From Aradus depressus (Eukaryota; Arthropoda; Insecta; Hemiptera; Aradidae): a DNA stretch of 64,000 bases. Location of the stretch: positions 102,696,115 to 102,760,114 of the forward strand of contig OY759214.1 in the NCBI GenBank assembly GCA_963662175.1, read 5' to 3'. This document shows positions 27,301-40,405 of the stretch, one piece after another. The position numbers were made by a program, and so were the translations under genes. The notes beneath the pieces were generated by a model, which was not told the DNA's origin, did not search any database, and saw nothing but the letters and a program-made list of their open reading frames with translations. Position 1 is the stretch's first letter, and each line of letters starts with the position of its first letter.

Positions 27301-30300
27301 TCGAATGGGGATCGAGGTTTTTTATTATACCAATTAAATAAATACATTCAATATATAAGTCAGAATTGGGGATATAGATCGAATGGGGATCGAGGTTTTT
27401 TATTATACCAATTAAATTAATACATTCAATATATAAGTCAGAATTGGGGATATAGATCGAATGGGGATCGAGGTTTTCTATTATACCAATTAAATAAATA
27501 CATTCAATATATAAGTCAGAATTGGGGATATAGATCGAATGGGGATCGAGGTTTTTTATTATACCAATTAAATTAATACATTCAATATATAAGTCAGAAT
27601 TGGGGATATAGATCGAATGGGGATCGAGGTTTTTTATTATACCAATTTAATAAATACATTCAACATATAAGTCAGAATTGGGGATATAGATCGAATGGGG
27701 ATCGAGGTTTTTTATTATACCAATTAAATAAATACATTCAACATATAAGTCAGAATTGGGGATATAGATCGAATGGGGATCGAGGTTTTCTATTATACCA
27801 ATTAAATAAATACATTCAATATATAAGTCAGAATTGGGGATATAGATCGAATGGGGATCGAGGTTTTTTATTATACCAATTAAATAAATACATTCAATAT
27901 ATAAGTCAGAATTGGGGATATAGATCGAATGGGGATCGAAGTTTTTTATTATACCAATTAAATAAATACATTCAACATATAAGTCAGAATTGGGGATATA
28001 GAGCGAATGGGGATCGAGGTTTTTTATTATACCAATTAAATAAATACATTCAACATATAAGTCAGAATTGGGGATATAGATCGAATGGGGATCGAGGTTT
28101 TTTATTATACCAATTAAATTAATACATTCAATATATAAGTCAGAATTGGGGATATAGATCGAATGGGGATCGAGGTTTTTAATTATACCAATTAAATTAA
28201 TACATTCAATATATAAGTCAGAATTGGGGATATAGATCGAATGGGGATCGAGGTTTCTAATTATACCAATTAAATAAATACATTCAACATATAAGTCAGA
28301 ATTGGGGATATAGATCGAATGGGGATCGAGGTTTTTTATTATACCAATTAAATAAAAATGTTCAACATATAAGTCAGAATTGGGGATATAGATCGAATGG
28401 GGATCGAGGTTTTTTATTATACCAATTAAATTAATACATTCAATATATAAGTCAGAATTGGGGATATAGATCGAATGGGGATCGAGGTTTTTTATTATAC
28501 CAATTAAATAAATACATTCAACATATAAGTCAGAATTGGGGATATAGATCGAATGGGGATCGAGGTTTTTTATTATACCAATTAAATTAATACATTTAAT
28601 ATATAAGTCAGAATTGGGGATATAGATCGAATGGGGATCGAGGTTTTTAATTATACCAATTAAATTAATACATTCAATATATAAGTCAGAATTGGGGATA
28701 TAGATCGAAAGGGGATCGAGGTTTTTAATTATACCAATTTAATAAATACATTCACCATATAAGTCAGAATTGGGGATATAGATCGAATGGGGATCGAGGT
28801 TTTTTATTATACCAATTAAATAAATACATTCAACATATAAGTCAGAATTGGGGATATAGATCGAATGGGGATCGAGGTTTTTTATTATATCAATTAAATA
28901 AATACATTCAATATATAAGTCAGAATTGGGGATATAGATCGAATGGGGATCGAGGTTTTTTATTATACCAATTAAATAAATACATTCAATATATAAGTCA
29001 GAATTGGGGATATAGATCGAATGGGGATCGAGGTTTTCTATTATACCAATTAAATAAATACATTCAATATATAAGTCAGAATTGGGGATATAGATCGAAT
29101 GGGGATCGAGGTTTTTTATTATACCAATTTAATAAATACATTCAACATATAAGTCAGAATTGGGGATATAGATCGAATGGGGATCGAGGTTTTTTATTAT
29201 ACCAATTAAATAAATACATTCAACATATAAGTCAGAATTGGGGATATAGATCGAATGGGGATCGAGGTTTTCTATTATACCAATTAAATAAATACATTCA
29301 ATATATAAGTCAGAATTGGGGATATAGATCGAATGGGGATCGAGGTTTTTTATTATACCAATTAAATAAATACATTCAACATATAAGTCAGAATTGGGGA
29401 TATAGATCGAATGGGGATCGAGGTTTTTTATTATACCAATTAAATAAATACATTCAACATATAAGTCAGAATTGGGGATATAGATCGAATGGGGATCGAG
29501 GTTTTTTATTATACCAATTAAATAAATACATTCAACATATAAGTCAGAATTGGGGATATAGATCGAATGGGGATCGAGGTTTTTTATTATACCAATTAAA
29601 TTAATACATTCAATATATAAGTCAGAATTGGGGATATAGATCGAATGGGGATCGAGGTTTTTAATTATACCAATTAAATTAATACATTCAATATATAAGT
29701 CAGAATTGGGGATATAGATCGAATGGGGATCGAGGTTTCTAATTATACCAATTACATAAATACATTCAACATATAAGTCAGAATTGGGGATATAGATCGA
29801 ATGGGGATCGAAGTTTTTTATTATACCAATTAAATAAATACATTCAACATATAAGTCAGAATTGGGGATATAGAGCGAATGAGGATCGAGGTTTTTTATT
29901 ATACCAATTAAATAAATACATTCAACATATAAGTCAGAATTGGGGATATAGATCGAATGGGGATCGAGGTTTTTTATTATACCAATTAAATTAATACATT
30001 CAATATATAAGTCAGAATTGGGGATATAGATCGAATGGGGATCGAGGTTTTTAATTATACCAATTAAATTAATACATTCAATATATAAGTCAGAATTGGG
30101 GATATAGATCGAATGGGGATCGAGGTTTCTAATTATACCAATTAAATAAATACATTCAACATATAAGTCAGAATTGGGGATATAGATCGAATGGGGATCG
30201 AGGTTTTTTATTATACCAATTAAATAAAAATGTTCAACATATAAGTCAGAATTGGGGATATAGATCGAATGGGGATCGAGGTTTTTTATTATACCAATTA

Positions 30301-31560
30301 AATTAATACATTCAATATATGTCAGAATTGGGGATATAGATCGAATGGGGATCGAGGTTTTTTATTATACCAATTAAATAAATACATTCAACATATAAGT
30401 CAGAATTGGGGATATAGATCGAATGGGGATCGAGGTTTTTTATTATACCAATTAAATTAATACATTCAATATATAAGTCAGAATTGGGGATATAGATCGA
30501 ATGGGGATCGAGGTTTTTAATTATACCAATTAAATTAATACATTCAATATATAAGTCAGAATTGGGGATATAGATCGAATGGGGATCGAGGTTTCTAATT
30601 ATACCAATTAAATAAATACATTCAACATATAAGTCAGAATTGGGGATATAGATCGAATGGGGATCGAGGTTTTTTATTATACCAATTAAATAAATACATT
30701 CAATATATAAGTCAGAATTGGGGATATAGATCGAATGGGGATCGAGGTTTTTTATTATACCAATTAAATTAATACATTCAATATATAAGTCAGAATTGGG
30801 GATATAGATCGAATGGGGATCGAGGTTTTCTATTATACCAATTAAATAAATACATTCAATATATAAGTCAGAATTGGGGATATAGATCGAATGGGGATCG
30901 AGGTTTTTTATTATACCAATTAAATTAATACATTCAATATATAAGTCAGAATTGGGGATATAGATCGAATGGGGATCGAGGTTTTCTATTATACCAATTA
31001 AATAAATACATTCAATATATAAGTCAGAATTGGGGATATAGATCGAATGGGGATCGAGGTTTTTTATTATACCAATTTAATAAATACATTCAACATATAA
31101 GTCAGAATTGGGGATATAGATCGAATGGGGATCGAGGTTTTTTATTATACCAATTAAATAAATACATTCAACATATAAGTCAGAATTGGGGATATAGATC
31201 GAATGGGGATCGAGGTTTTCTATTATACCAATTAAATAAATACATTCAATATATAAGTCAGAATTGGGGATATAGATCGAATGGGGATCGAGGTTTTTTA
31301 TTATACCAATTAAATAAATACATTCAACATATAAGTCAGAATTGGGGATATAGATCGAATGGGGATCGAGGTTTTTTATTATACCAATTAAATAAATACA
31401 TTCAACATATAAGTCAGAATTGGGGATATAGATCGAATGGGGATCGAGGTTTTTTATTATACCAATTAAATAAATACATTCAACATATAAGTCAGAATTG
31501 GGGATATAGATCGAATGGGGATCGAGGTTTTTTATTATACCAATTAAATTAATACATTCA
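18360..31560 (+). repeat. higher-order block marked by the 'aaaatgttcaac' variant
   Basis: The marker 'aatgttcaac' (in place of 'tacattcaac') occurs at 19231, 19855, 21025, 21649, 22507, 23131, 25003, 26875, 28357 and 30229. The spacings are 624, 1170, 624, 858, 624, 1872, 1872, 1482 and 1872 bp, all whole multiples of 78 (8, 15, 8, 11, 8, 24, 24, 19, 24). A 24-unit (1872-bp) period dominates the right part. A lone earlier copy lies at 14865. Confidence 0.88.
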
Positions 31561-31899
31561 ATATATAAGTCAGAATTGGGGATATAGATCGAATGGGGAT
31601 CGAGGTTTTTAATTATACCAATTAAATTAATACATTCAATATATAAGTCAGAATTGGGGATATAGATCGAATGGGGATCGAGGTTTCTAATTATACCAAT
31701 TAAATAAATACATTCAACATATAAGTCAGAATTGGGGATATAGATCGAATGGGGATCGAGGTTTTTTATTATACCAATTAAATAAATACATTCAATATAT
31801 AAGTCAGAATTGGGGATATAGATCGAATGGGGATCGAGGTTTTTTATTATACCAATTAAATTAATACATTCAATATATAAGTCAGAATTGGGGATATAG

Positions 31900-34800
31900 A
31901 TCGAATGGGGATCGAGGTTTTTTATTATATCAATTAAATAAATACATTCAATATATAAGTCAGAATTGGGGATATAGATCGAATGGGGATCAAGGTTTTT
32001 TATTATACCAATTAAATAAATACATTCAATATATAAGTCAGAATTGGGGATATAGATCGAATAGGGATCGAGGTTTTTTATTATACCAATTAAATAAATA
32101 CATTCAATATATAAGTCAGAATTGGGGATATAGATCGAATAGGGATCGAGGTTTTTTATTATACCAATTAAATAAATACATTCAATATATAAGTCAGAAT
32201 TGGGGATATAGATCGAATGGGGATCGAGGTTTTTTATTATACCAATTAAATAAATACATTCAACATATAAGTCAGAATTGGGGATATAGATCGAATGGGG
32301 ATCGAGGTTTTTTATTAAACCAATTAAATAAATACATTCAATATATAAGTCAGAATTGGGGATATAGATCGAATGGGGATCGAGGTTTTTTATTATACCA
32401 ATTAAATAAATACATTCAATACATAAGTCAGAATTGGGGATATAGTTCGAATGGGGATCGAGGTTTTTTATTATACCAATTAAATAAATACATTCAATAT
32501 ATAAGTCAGAATTGGGGATATAGATCGAATGTGGATCGAGGTTCTTTATTATACCAATTAAATAAATACATTCAACATATAAGTCAGAATTGGGGATATA
32601 GATCGAATGGGGATCGAGGTTTTTTATTATACCAATTAAATAAATACATTCAATATATAAGTCAGAATTGGGGATATAGATCGAATGGGGATCGAGGTTT
32701 TTTATTATACCAATTAAATAAATACATTCAACATATAAGTCAGAATTGGGGATATAGATCGAATGGGGATCGAGGTTTTTTATTATACCAATTAAATAAA
32801 TACATTCAACATATAAGTCAGAATTGGGGATATAAATCGAATGGGGATCGAGGTTTTTTATTATACCAATTAAATTAATACATTCAATATATAAGTCAGA
32901 ATTGGGGATATAGATCGAATGGGGATCGAGGTTTTTAATTATACCAATTAAATTAATACATTCAATATATAAGTCAGAATTGGGGATATAGATCGAATGG
33001 GGATCGAGGTTTCTAATTATACCAATTAAATAAATACATTCAACATATAAGTCAGAATTGGGGATATAGATCGAATAGGGATCGAGGTTTTTTATTATAC
33101 CAATTAAATAAATACATTCAATATATAAGTCAGAATTGGGGATATAGATCGAATGGGGATCGAGGTTTTTTATTATACCAATTAAATAAATACATTCAAC
33201 ATATAAGTCAGAATTGGGGATATAGATCGAATGGGGATCGAGGTTTTTTATTATACCAATTAAATAAATACATTCAATATATAAGTCAGAATTGGGGATA
33301 TAGATCGAATGGGGATCGAGGTTTTTTATTATACCAATTAAATAAATACATTCAATATATAAGTCAGAATTGGGGATATAGATCGAATGTGGATCGAGGT
33401 TCTTTATTATACCAATTAAATAAATACATTCAACATATAAGTCAGAATTGGGGATATAGATCGAATGGGGATCGAGGTTTTTTATTATACCAATTAAATA
33501 AATACATTCAATATATAAGTCAGAATTGGGGATATAGATCGAATGGGGATCGAGGTTTTTTATTATACCAATTAAATAAATACATTCAACATATAAGTCA
33601 GAATTGGGGATATAGATCGAATGGGGATCGAGGTTTTTTATTATACCAATTAAATAAATACATTCAACATATAAGTCAGAATTGGGGATATAAATCGAAT
33701 GGGGATCGAGGTTTTTTATTATACCAATTAAATTAATACATTCAATATATAAGTCAGAATTGGGGATATAGATCGAATGGGGATCGAGGTTTTTAATTAT
33801 ACCAATTAAATTAATACATTCAATATATAAGTCAGAATTGGGGATATAGATCGAATGGGGATCGAGGTTTCTAATTATACCAATTAAATAAATACATTCA
33901 ACATATAAGTCAGAATTGGGGATATAGATCGAATAGGGATCGAGGTTTTTTATTATACCAATTAAATAAATACATTCAATATATAAGTCAGAATTGGGGA
34001 TATAGATCGAATGGGGATCGAGGTTTTTTATTATACCAATTAAATAAATACATTCAACATATAAGTCAGAATTGGGGATATAGATCGAATGGGGATCGAG
34101 GTTTTTTATTATACCAATTAAATAAATACATTCAATATATAAGTCAGAATTGGGGATATAGATCGAATGGGGATCGAGGTTTTTTATTATACCAATTAAA
34201 TAAATACATTCAATATATAAGTCAGAATTGGGGATATAGATCGAATGGGGATCGAGGTTTTTTATTATATCAATTAAATAAATACATTCAATATATAAGT
34301 CAGAATTGGGGATATAGATCGAATGGGGATCAAGGTTTTTTATTATACCAATTAAATAAATACATTCAATATATAAGTCAGAATTGGGGATATAGATCGA
34401 ATAGGGATCGAGGTTTTTTATTATACCAATTAAATAAATACATTCAATATATAAGTCAGAATTGGGGATATAGATCGAATAGGGATCGAGGTTTTTTATT
34501 ATACCAATTAAATAAATACATTCAATATATAAGTCAGAATTGGGGATATAGATCGAATGGGGATCGAGGTTTTTTATTATACCAATTAAATAAATACATT
34601 CAACATATAAGTCAGAATTGGGGATATAGATCGAATGGGGATCGAGGTTTTTTATTAAACCAATTAAATAAATACATTCAATATATAAGTCAGAATTGGG
34701 GATATAGATCGAATGGGGATCGAGGTTTTTTATTATACCAATTAAATAAATACATTCAATACATAAGTCAGAATTGGGGATATAGTTCGAATGGGGATCG

Positions 34801-35720
34801 AGGTTTTTTATTATACCAATTAAATAAATACATTCAATATATAAGTCAGAATTGGGGATATAGATCGAATGTGGATCGAGGTTCTTTATTATACCAATTA
34901 AATAAATACATTCAACATATAAGTCAGAATTGGGGATATAGATCGAATGGGGATCGAGGTTTTTTATTATACCAATTAAATAAATACATTCAACATATAA
35001 GTCAGAATTGGGGATATAGATCGAATGGGGATCGAGGTTTTTTATTATACCAATTAAATAAATACATTCAACATATAAGTCAGAATTGGGGATATAAATC
35101 GAATGGGGATCGAGGTTTTTTATTATACCAATTAAATTAATACATTCAATATATAAGTCAGAATTGGGGATATAGATCGAATGGGGATCGAGGTTTTTAA
35201 TTATACCAATTAAATTAATACATTCAATATATAAGTCAGAATTGGGGATATAGATCGAATGGGGATCGAGGTTTCTAATTATACCAATTAAATAAATACA
35301 TTCAACATATAAGTCAGAATTGGGGATATAGATCGAATAGGGATCGAGGTTTTTTATTATACCAATTAAATAAATACATTCAATATATAAGTCAGAATTG
35401 GGGATATAGATCGAATGGGGATCGAGGTTTTTTATTATACCAATTAAATAAATACATTCAACATATAAGTCAGAATTGGGGATATAGATCGAATGGGGAT
35501 CGAGGTTTTTTATTATACCAATTAAATAAATACATTCAATATATAAGTCAGAATTGGGGATATAGATCGAATGGGGATCGAGGTTTTTTATTATACCAAT
35601 TAAATAAATACATTCAATATATAAGTCAGAATTGGGGATATAGATCGAATGGGGATCGAGGTTTTCTATTATACCAATTAAATAAATACATTCAATATAT
35701 AAGTCAGAATTGGGGATCTA
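31900..35720 (+). repeat. higher-order block with a 30-unit (2340-bp) period
   Basis: The variant 'ttattaaaccaatt' occurs near 32314 and again exactly 2340 bp later. The variant 'gtggatcgaggttctttatt' occurs at 32531, 33389 and 34871 (11 and 19 units apart, 30 in total). Related single copies lie near 14283 and 18010, so this block shares ancestry with the older left part of the array. Confidence 0.85.
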
Positions 35721-36659
35721 GATCGAATGGGGATCGAGGTTTTTTATTATACCAATTTAATAAATACATTCAATATATAAGTCAGAATTGGGGATATAGA
35801 TCGAATGGGGATCGAGGTTTTTTATTATACCAATTTAATAAATACATTCAACATATAAGTCAGAATTGGGGATATAGATCGAATGGGGATCGAGGTTTTT
35901 TATTATACCAATTAAATAAATACATTTAATATATAAGTCAGAATTGGGGATATAGATCGAATGGGGATCGAGGTTTTTTATTATACCAATTAAATAAATA
36001 CATTCAATACATAAGTCAGAATTGGGGATATAGTTCGAATGGGGATCGAGGTTTTTTATTATATCAATTAAATAAATACATTCAATATATAAGTCAGAAT
36101 TGGGGATATAGATCGAATGGGGATCGAGGTTTTTAATTATACCAATTTAATAAATACATTCAATATATAAGTCAGAATTGGGGATATAGATCGAATGGGG
36201 ATCGAGGTTTTTTATTATACCAATTAAATAAATACATTCAACATATAAGTCAGAATTGGGGATATAGATCGAATGGGGATCGAGGTTTTTTATTATACCA
36301 ATTAAATAAATACATTCAACATATAAGTCAGAATTGGGGATATAGATCGAATGGGGATCGAGGTTTTTTATTATACCAATTAAATTAATACATTCAATAT
36401 ATAAGTCAGAATTGGGGATATAGATCGAATGGGGATCGAGGTTTTTAATTATACCAATTAAATTAATACATTCAATATATAAGTCAGAATTGGGGATATA
36501 GATCGAATGGGGATCGAGGTTTCTAATTATACCAATTAAATAAATACATTCAACATATAAGTCAGAATTGGGGATATAGATCGAATGGGGATCGAGGTTT
36601 TTTATTATATAAATTAAATAAATAAACACGTTTAATATATAATAACAGATTGGGGGATA

Positions 36660-38603
36660 GTGCAGGGATCACCCGAAAACGGTGGAGGCAGCTCAGACGA
36701 CCGGAACGGGACTCTGTCCAAAGGAGGTTCTACCGATCCAAGTTGGACGTCGACTATTTTTCCTTCAAAGTCCTGAGGAATCGTGCCCAGTCGCTGATCA
36801 GGGCGGCTAAGTCAAAGTTCCTTCTGAATCTGATAGCGGAGGCACCTAACGCCAAGTCAATATGGGCAGCTCTTCGGAATCTCTCGTTAGGTTCCCCCAA
36901 AAACCCTCCTTCTCCTTCAATCTTCTCTCCCGACACACTTAATTCCTTTTTTGTCTCCCGTCCTGATTTTCCACAAGCGTCTCCAGCTGAGATTACATCT
37001 CCCCAGCCCTTCGATTCAAATAATTTTTTCTTTTCATATATTTACCCTGACACCCTCCTAAAGATCATCCTTAATAGTAGCTCTAATGCCCTTGGCCCTG
37101 ACGACATCCCGCTCCTCTTCCTTAAAACTTGCTTACCAGTCATACTCCCAGTCCTCTTACATATTTATAATTTCTCCCTTCAAAACTCCATCTTCCCTTC
37201 CGCCTGGAAAGAAGCATTTGTACTTCCTCTCAACAAAGTCCCTAATCCTGAAGCTCCTAAAAACTTTCGCCCTCTCTCCCTTCTGTGTTCCACATCCAAA
37301 CCTTTAGAGCGTATAGTTCATTCCCAACTCTCAGATTTCCTTCTTACCAACAAACTCCTCGACCCTTTCCAATCTGGTTTCCGACCCGGTTATGGGACTC
37401 AATCTGCTTTACTGAAACTAACAGAAGACTTCCGACAGGCCATTGACGCTAGACAACTTATTCTGCTAGTACTGTTCGACTTTTCCAAAGCCTTTGACTC
37501 CGCGGACCATTCCATCCTCCTCTCCAAGCTGGCCAGTCTCCCTCTCTCCAATAATGTCCTCCTCTGGCTCCAGTCCTACCTTGCAGATCGCTCCCAGTCC
37601 GTCAAGTTCCCCAACTCTCCCGCCTCAACCTCGCTTCCTCTCCACTCAGGGGTTCCCCAAGGATCCTCTCTTTCCCCGCTCCTATTCTCCCTGTTCCTCT
37701 TGGATCTTCCTCCACACATAAAATTCTGTAAATACCACCTCTACGCGGATGACCTGCAGATTTATTTATCCTTTCACCCCTCCAGTTTCCCTACCGCATA
37801 CTCGCAAATATCTGATGACATCAATTCCATATCCTCCTGGGCCAAACAGAACAAACTCCTCCTTAATCCTCACAAGACTCAAGCGATATTATTAGGTAAC
37901 AAAAAAATTCTCAATAACTTAACTTGTCCCCCTCTCTTGACTCTGGACAACACCAACATTAACTACTCTAGCAGAGTAAAAAACCTGGGTATCATCCTCG
38001 ACCAATCCCTTTCCTGGAAAGACCACGTATCCTATATTTCCCGTAATTGCACAATTTAAACGTTCCCGTCACTCTCTTTCTCAAAACTCCCGGAAACTCC
38101 TCGTATCATCCCTTGTGTTCCCCCATTTCGACTACGGGTGCCTGGCTTATAATGATCTGAGTAAGGGACTCGATATCAAACTCCAGCGAATCCTGAACGC
38201 TCATGTCAGATTTGTTTTCGATGTCCCTAGAGACGCTCATATTTCACCCTGGTACTCCGAGTTGAAATGGCTCAAACCCTCCTACCGCCGAAACTACCTC
38301 CTAGGCTCCTTCCTCTTCCTAATACTTAAATCCAAAGAACCCTACTACCTCTATCAAATGTTTCAATTCCAGTCCTCGGTTCACCAGAGGCACACTAGAT
38401 CCCGTCCTTCAGACCTCTTCATCCCCTCCCATCGCTCCTCAGCCTTCCACAATTCATTCCTTGTCCAGGCCTCCTCTCTTTGGAACTCCCTGCCTCCCCC
38501 AATCCGTCACTCTCCTTCCGTGGCTTCCTTCAAATCCTCACTATTCCAATTCCTCTTCACCAAACAATCCACTCCTCTTTGTTCTCTCCCCCGTATTCTC
38601 TAA
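36660..38603 (+). pseudogene. reverse transcriptase of a 5'-truncated CR1/Jockey-group LINE, frameshifted
   Basis: The frame from 36650 to 38059 (first bases are satellite) encodes the linker after the missing endonuclease and then the RT domain. Visible RT landmarks are the NFRPLSLL block, GFRPGYGTQSALLKLTEDFR, FDFSKAFD (37475-37498), SGVPQGSSLSPLLFSLFL and the catalytic YADD (37742-37753). A stop at 38057 follows a frameshift around 38045-38056. The C-terminal part continues in another frame to 38603, with FPHFDYGCLAY and the tail motif WNSLPPPIRH. Endonuclease and ORF1 are missing, as is usual for 5'-truncated insertions. The left end abuts the satellite directly. Clade assignment between CR1 and Jockey groups is tentative. 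Confidence 0.85.
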
Positions 38604-39340
38604 TTCGTCAACCTTAATTATCTAATCATTCAAATTACTTTTCCCTTTTTTTTTTTTTTTTTCTCTCTCTTTCTTGTCTTTGTCATTCTCTAGTTTTATT
38701 ATATTTTTTTATCATATTTTCTAAATTATTCGTTCATAATCAATAATATTCATTTTTGGCTCATTTACACATTAATATATTTTTATTATGCATTTATTTA
38801 TTTTTTATTTATATTATTTTCTGCTTTCTAAATTAATTTTATTTTTAACCTTGGCTGGGCATCCTTCCTTCTCTTTTATGATCAACCATCATAGTACTAT
38901 GCTCGATCGTTTTATATTTATATTTATATTTATATATATTATCAATTTTATTTCTTTCTTAGTTATATAGATTTGCTTTTTTTCTTTTTTACTTATTCTC
39001 TTTTATTTTTGTAGATACTTTTATTTATTTCGTTTCATCATATAAAAGTTGTTAATTTTATGTTTTTTCCTCTTTTTTTTATTTTCTGTTTATCTATTTT
39101 TTAGTTGTATAGTTTTCCTCCAATGTAGCACTAATTTTTATTTACCTACCTATCTTTTTATTTCTTTGTACTGATACTATATTTCATTGTTTCATTTTCA
39201 TCACTCTCTGTATGTATTTATTCTTAGGGGACCTCGGTCCCAGAATAATAAAATTTATTTTCATTTCAATCATAAAATTTATTTTCATTTCAATAATAAA
39301 ATTTATTTTCATTTCAATAATAAAATTTATTTTCATTTCA
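38604..39340 (+). mobile_element. 3' untranslated region and tail of the CR1/Jockey-group LINE
   Basis: A T-rich, stop-rich 3' region contains landmarks repeated in the second copy at 55,440-56,005: 'ctgggcatccttccttctc', 'tactatgctc', and 'tttattcttaggggacct'. It ends in a four-copy 24-bp tandem tail. No coding region is supported; the open frames in it are A/T-run by-products. Confidence 0.8.
39248..39340 (+). repeat. 24-bp x4 tandem tail of the LINE
   Basis: Units begin with ataaaatttattttcatttc at 39248, 39272, 39296 and 39320, exactly 24 bp apart. Short tandem tails instead of poly(A) are usual for CR1, L2 and RTE-type LINEs; this unit is longer than the common 3-8 bp ones. Confidence 0.9.
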
Positions 39341-39573
39341 AAACGGTTGAATACTAGCAGTGGTGTCCGCCATTGCCAGGAGATCACTAGATTTCATACA
39401 TCTCGAGTCCTCCACGAAGTCTAATTTATCTTTCAAATATATGACAGTATTATGGTTGTAAAGTATCTGAATGGCAAGCAAATACTGCGTTAGTAATATA
39501 CTAGTAATAAAGTAGTGATATTCTAACGTAAAAAGTTAATAATAGTGATTTTTAAACATTTCTCATTCCTCAG

Positions 39574-39688
39574 ATACTTCCGAACGGCATAATAAACTGG
39601 ACGAAGTACGAACGTATAGTGAAAAAAAGATTTACCCGTTTATCGGGGGAGGATTGGTTAAAAAGAATCAAAAGGGACTGCGAGAATT
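39574..39688 (+). CDS. candidate exon 3 of a split host gene (OBP-like core)
   Basis: A 115-bp open block follows the acceptor ctcattcctcag (to 39573) and is followed by a perfect donor gtaagt (39689-39694). In phase 0 it encodes ILPNGIINWTKYERIVKKRF, then TRLSGEDWLKRIKRDCEN, with one base left over. Odorant-binding proteins have G-(x)-(I/F)-(N/D)-(W/Y)...K...(I/M)VKK after the third cysteine and a fourth cysteine about 40 residues later. Counting from exon 2, the single cysteine here (in RDCEN) is 41 residues after the third-cysteine position, within the family range. The base composition is less skewed than the intron around it. It lies between the LINE tail and the 22-bp minisatellite. A second open phase exists but is not compatible with the next exon through the acceptor used here. 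Confidence 0.55.
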
Positions 39689-39719
39689 GTAAGTAGAATA
39701 CGGTGGTTCCTTCATCTTA

Positions 39720-40335
39720 CCATAGGTGAGAGTGGGGTCTGCGCACATTAGAGCAGTGGTCCACAACAAGAGAGAGGAGGTCCGCAGAAGGTGTGCGGGG
39801 GTCCGCAGACAGGTCAGTTGTGGTCGGTAGACACATGAGTGGTGGTCCGCAGACAGGTCAGTTGTGGTCGGTAGACACATGAGTGGTAGTCCGCAGACAG
39901 GTCAGTTGTGGTCGGTAGATACTTGAGTGGTGGTCCGAAGATAGGTCTGTTGTAGTCACTAGACACCTGAGTGGTGGTCAGCAGACAGGTCAGTTGTGGT
40001 CGGTAGACACATGAGTGGTGGTCCGCATATATGTTTGTAGTGGTTCGCAGACATGTCAGTGGGGTCCGCAGATAGGTTTCCTCAGTTGTGGGCGGTAGAT
40101 ACTTGAGTGGTGGTCCGAAGATAGGTCTGTGGTGATTCGCAGACATGTTTTTAGTGGTTCGCAGACATGTCAGTGGGGTCCGCAGATAGGTCTGTGGTGG
40201 TCCGCAAACATGTTTGTAGTGGTTCGCAGACATGTCAGTGGTGGTCCGCGGACATAACAATGGTGATTCGTAGACATTTTTGTATGGGTCCGCAGACATG
40301 TCAGTGGGTTCCGCGGACACGATATGACAAGCTGT
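39720..40335 (+). repeat. 22-bp minisatellite (44-bp dimer), about 28 units
   Basis: Units resemble 'ggtccgcagacatgtcagtg' plus two bases, alternating with 'ggtcggtagacacatgagtg' plus two bases, giving a 22-bp period and a common 44-bp dimer. The minus-strand frame 39814-40500 stays open through it and encodes a 22-residue-period Thr/Cys/His-rich string; that is a by-product of the repeat. The array nearly fills the 717-bp putative intron between candidate exons 3 and 4. Confidence 0.9.
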
Positions 40336-40405
40336 TGAGTAAAAAGTATGTTGAGTAAAACGAATGTTTTTTTGGTTTTTTTCAAGCCTAGTAATATTTT
40401 TGTAG

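Larger units (their letters stand above)
8163..36657 (+). repeat. 78-bp satellite array, about 365 copies
   Basis: Head-to-tail units of 78 bp in one orientation. Landmarks in each unit are 'ttggggatatagatcgaatg', 'gggatcgagg', a T-run, 'attataccaatt', 'aaataaatacattcaa' and 'tataagtcag'. The first units (8163-8400) are diverged and the last (36600-36657) decays into the LINE junction. Most units differ by a few bases. Rare units are 75 bp (a three-base loss near 15265, 16825 and 30320) or have single-base losses (near 16463). Since 78 is 26 codons, frames on both strands stay open over many units (for example 13999-14781 minus and 17713-18372 plus), but common variants such as 'ttaattatacc' and 'aaattaatac' insert stops. 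It is satellite DNA, not coding. Confidence 0.98.

Noticed and set aside
8694..36629. Open frames of 85 to 260 codons on both strands within the 78-bp array
   Set aside because: They repeat with the 26-codon satellite period, occur on both strands over the same bases, and are ended by common satellite variants. They are by-products of a unit length divisible by three.
8163..36657. CRISPR-like regular repeats
   Set aside because: Units are directly adjacent without unique spacers, and the window is eukaryotic. It is a satellite.
8163..36657. Hammerhead ribozyme in the 78-bp satellite
   Set aside because: Neither strand of the consensus unit contains CTGANGA followed by GAAA; the nearest match is ctgactt.
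38788..38970. Phe/Ile-rich frame after the LINE
   Set aside because: It is low-complexity T-rich 3' untranslated sequence; the second LINE copy does not keep the frame.
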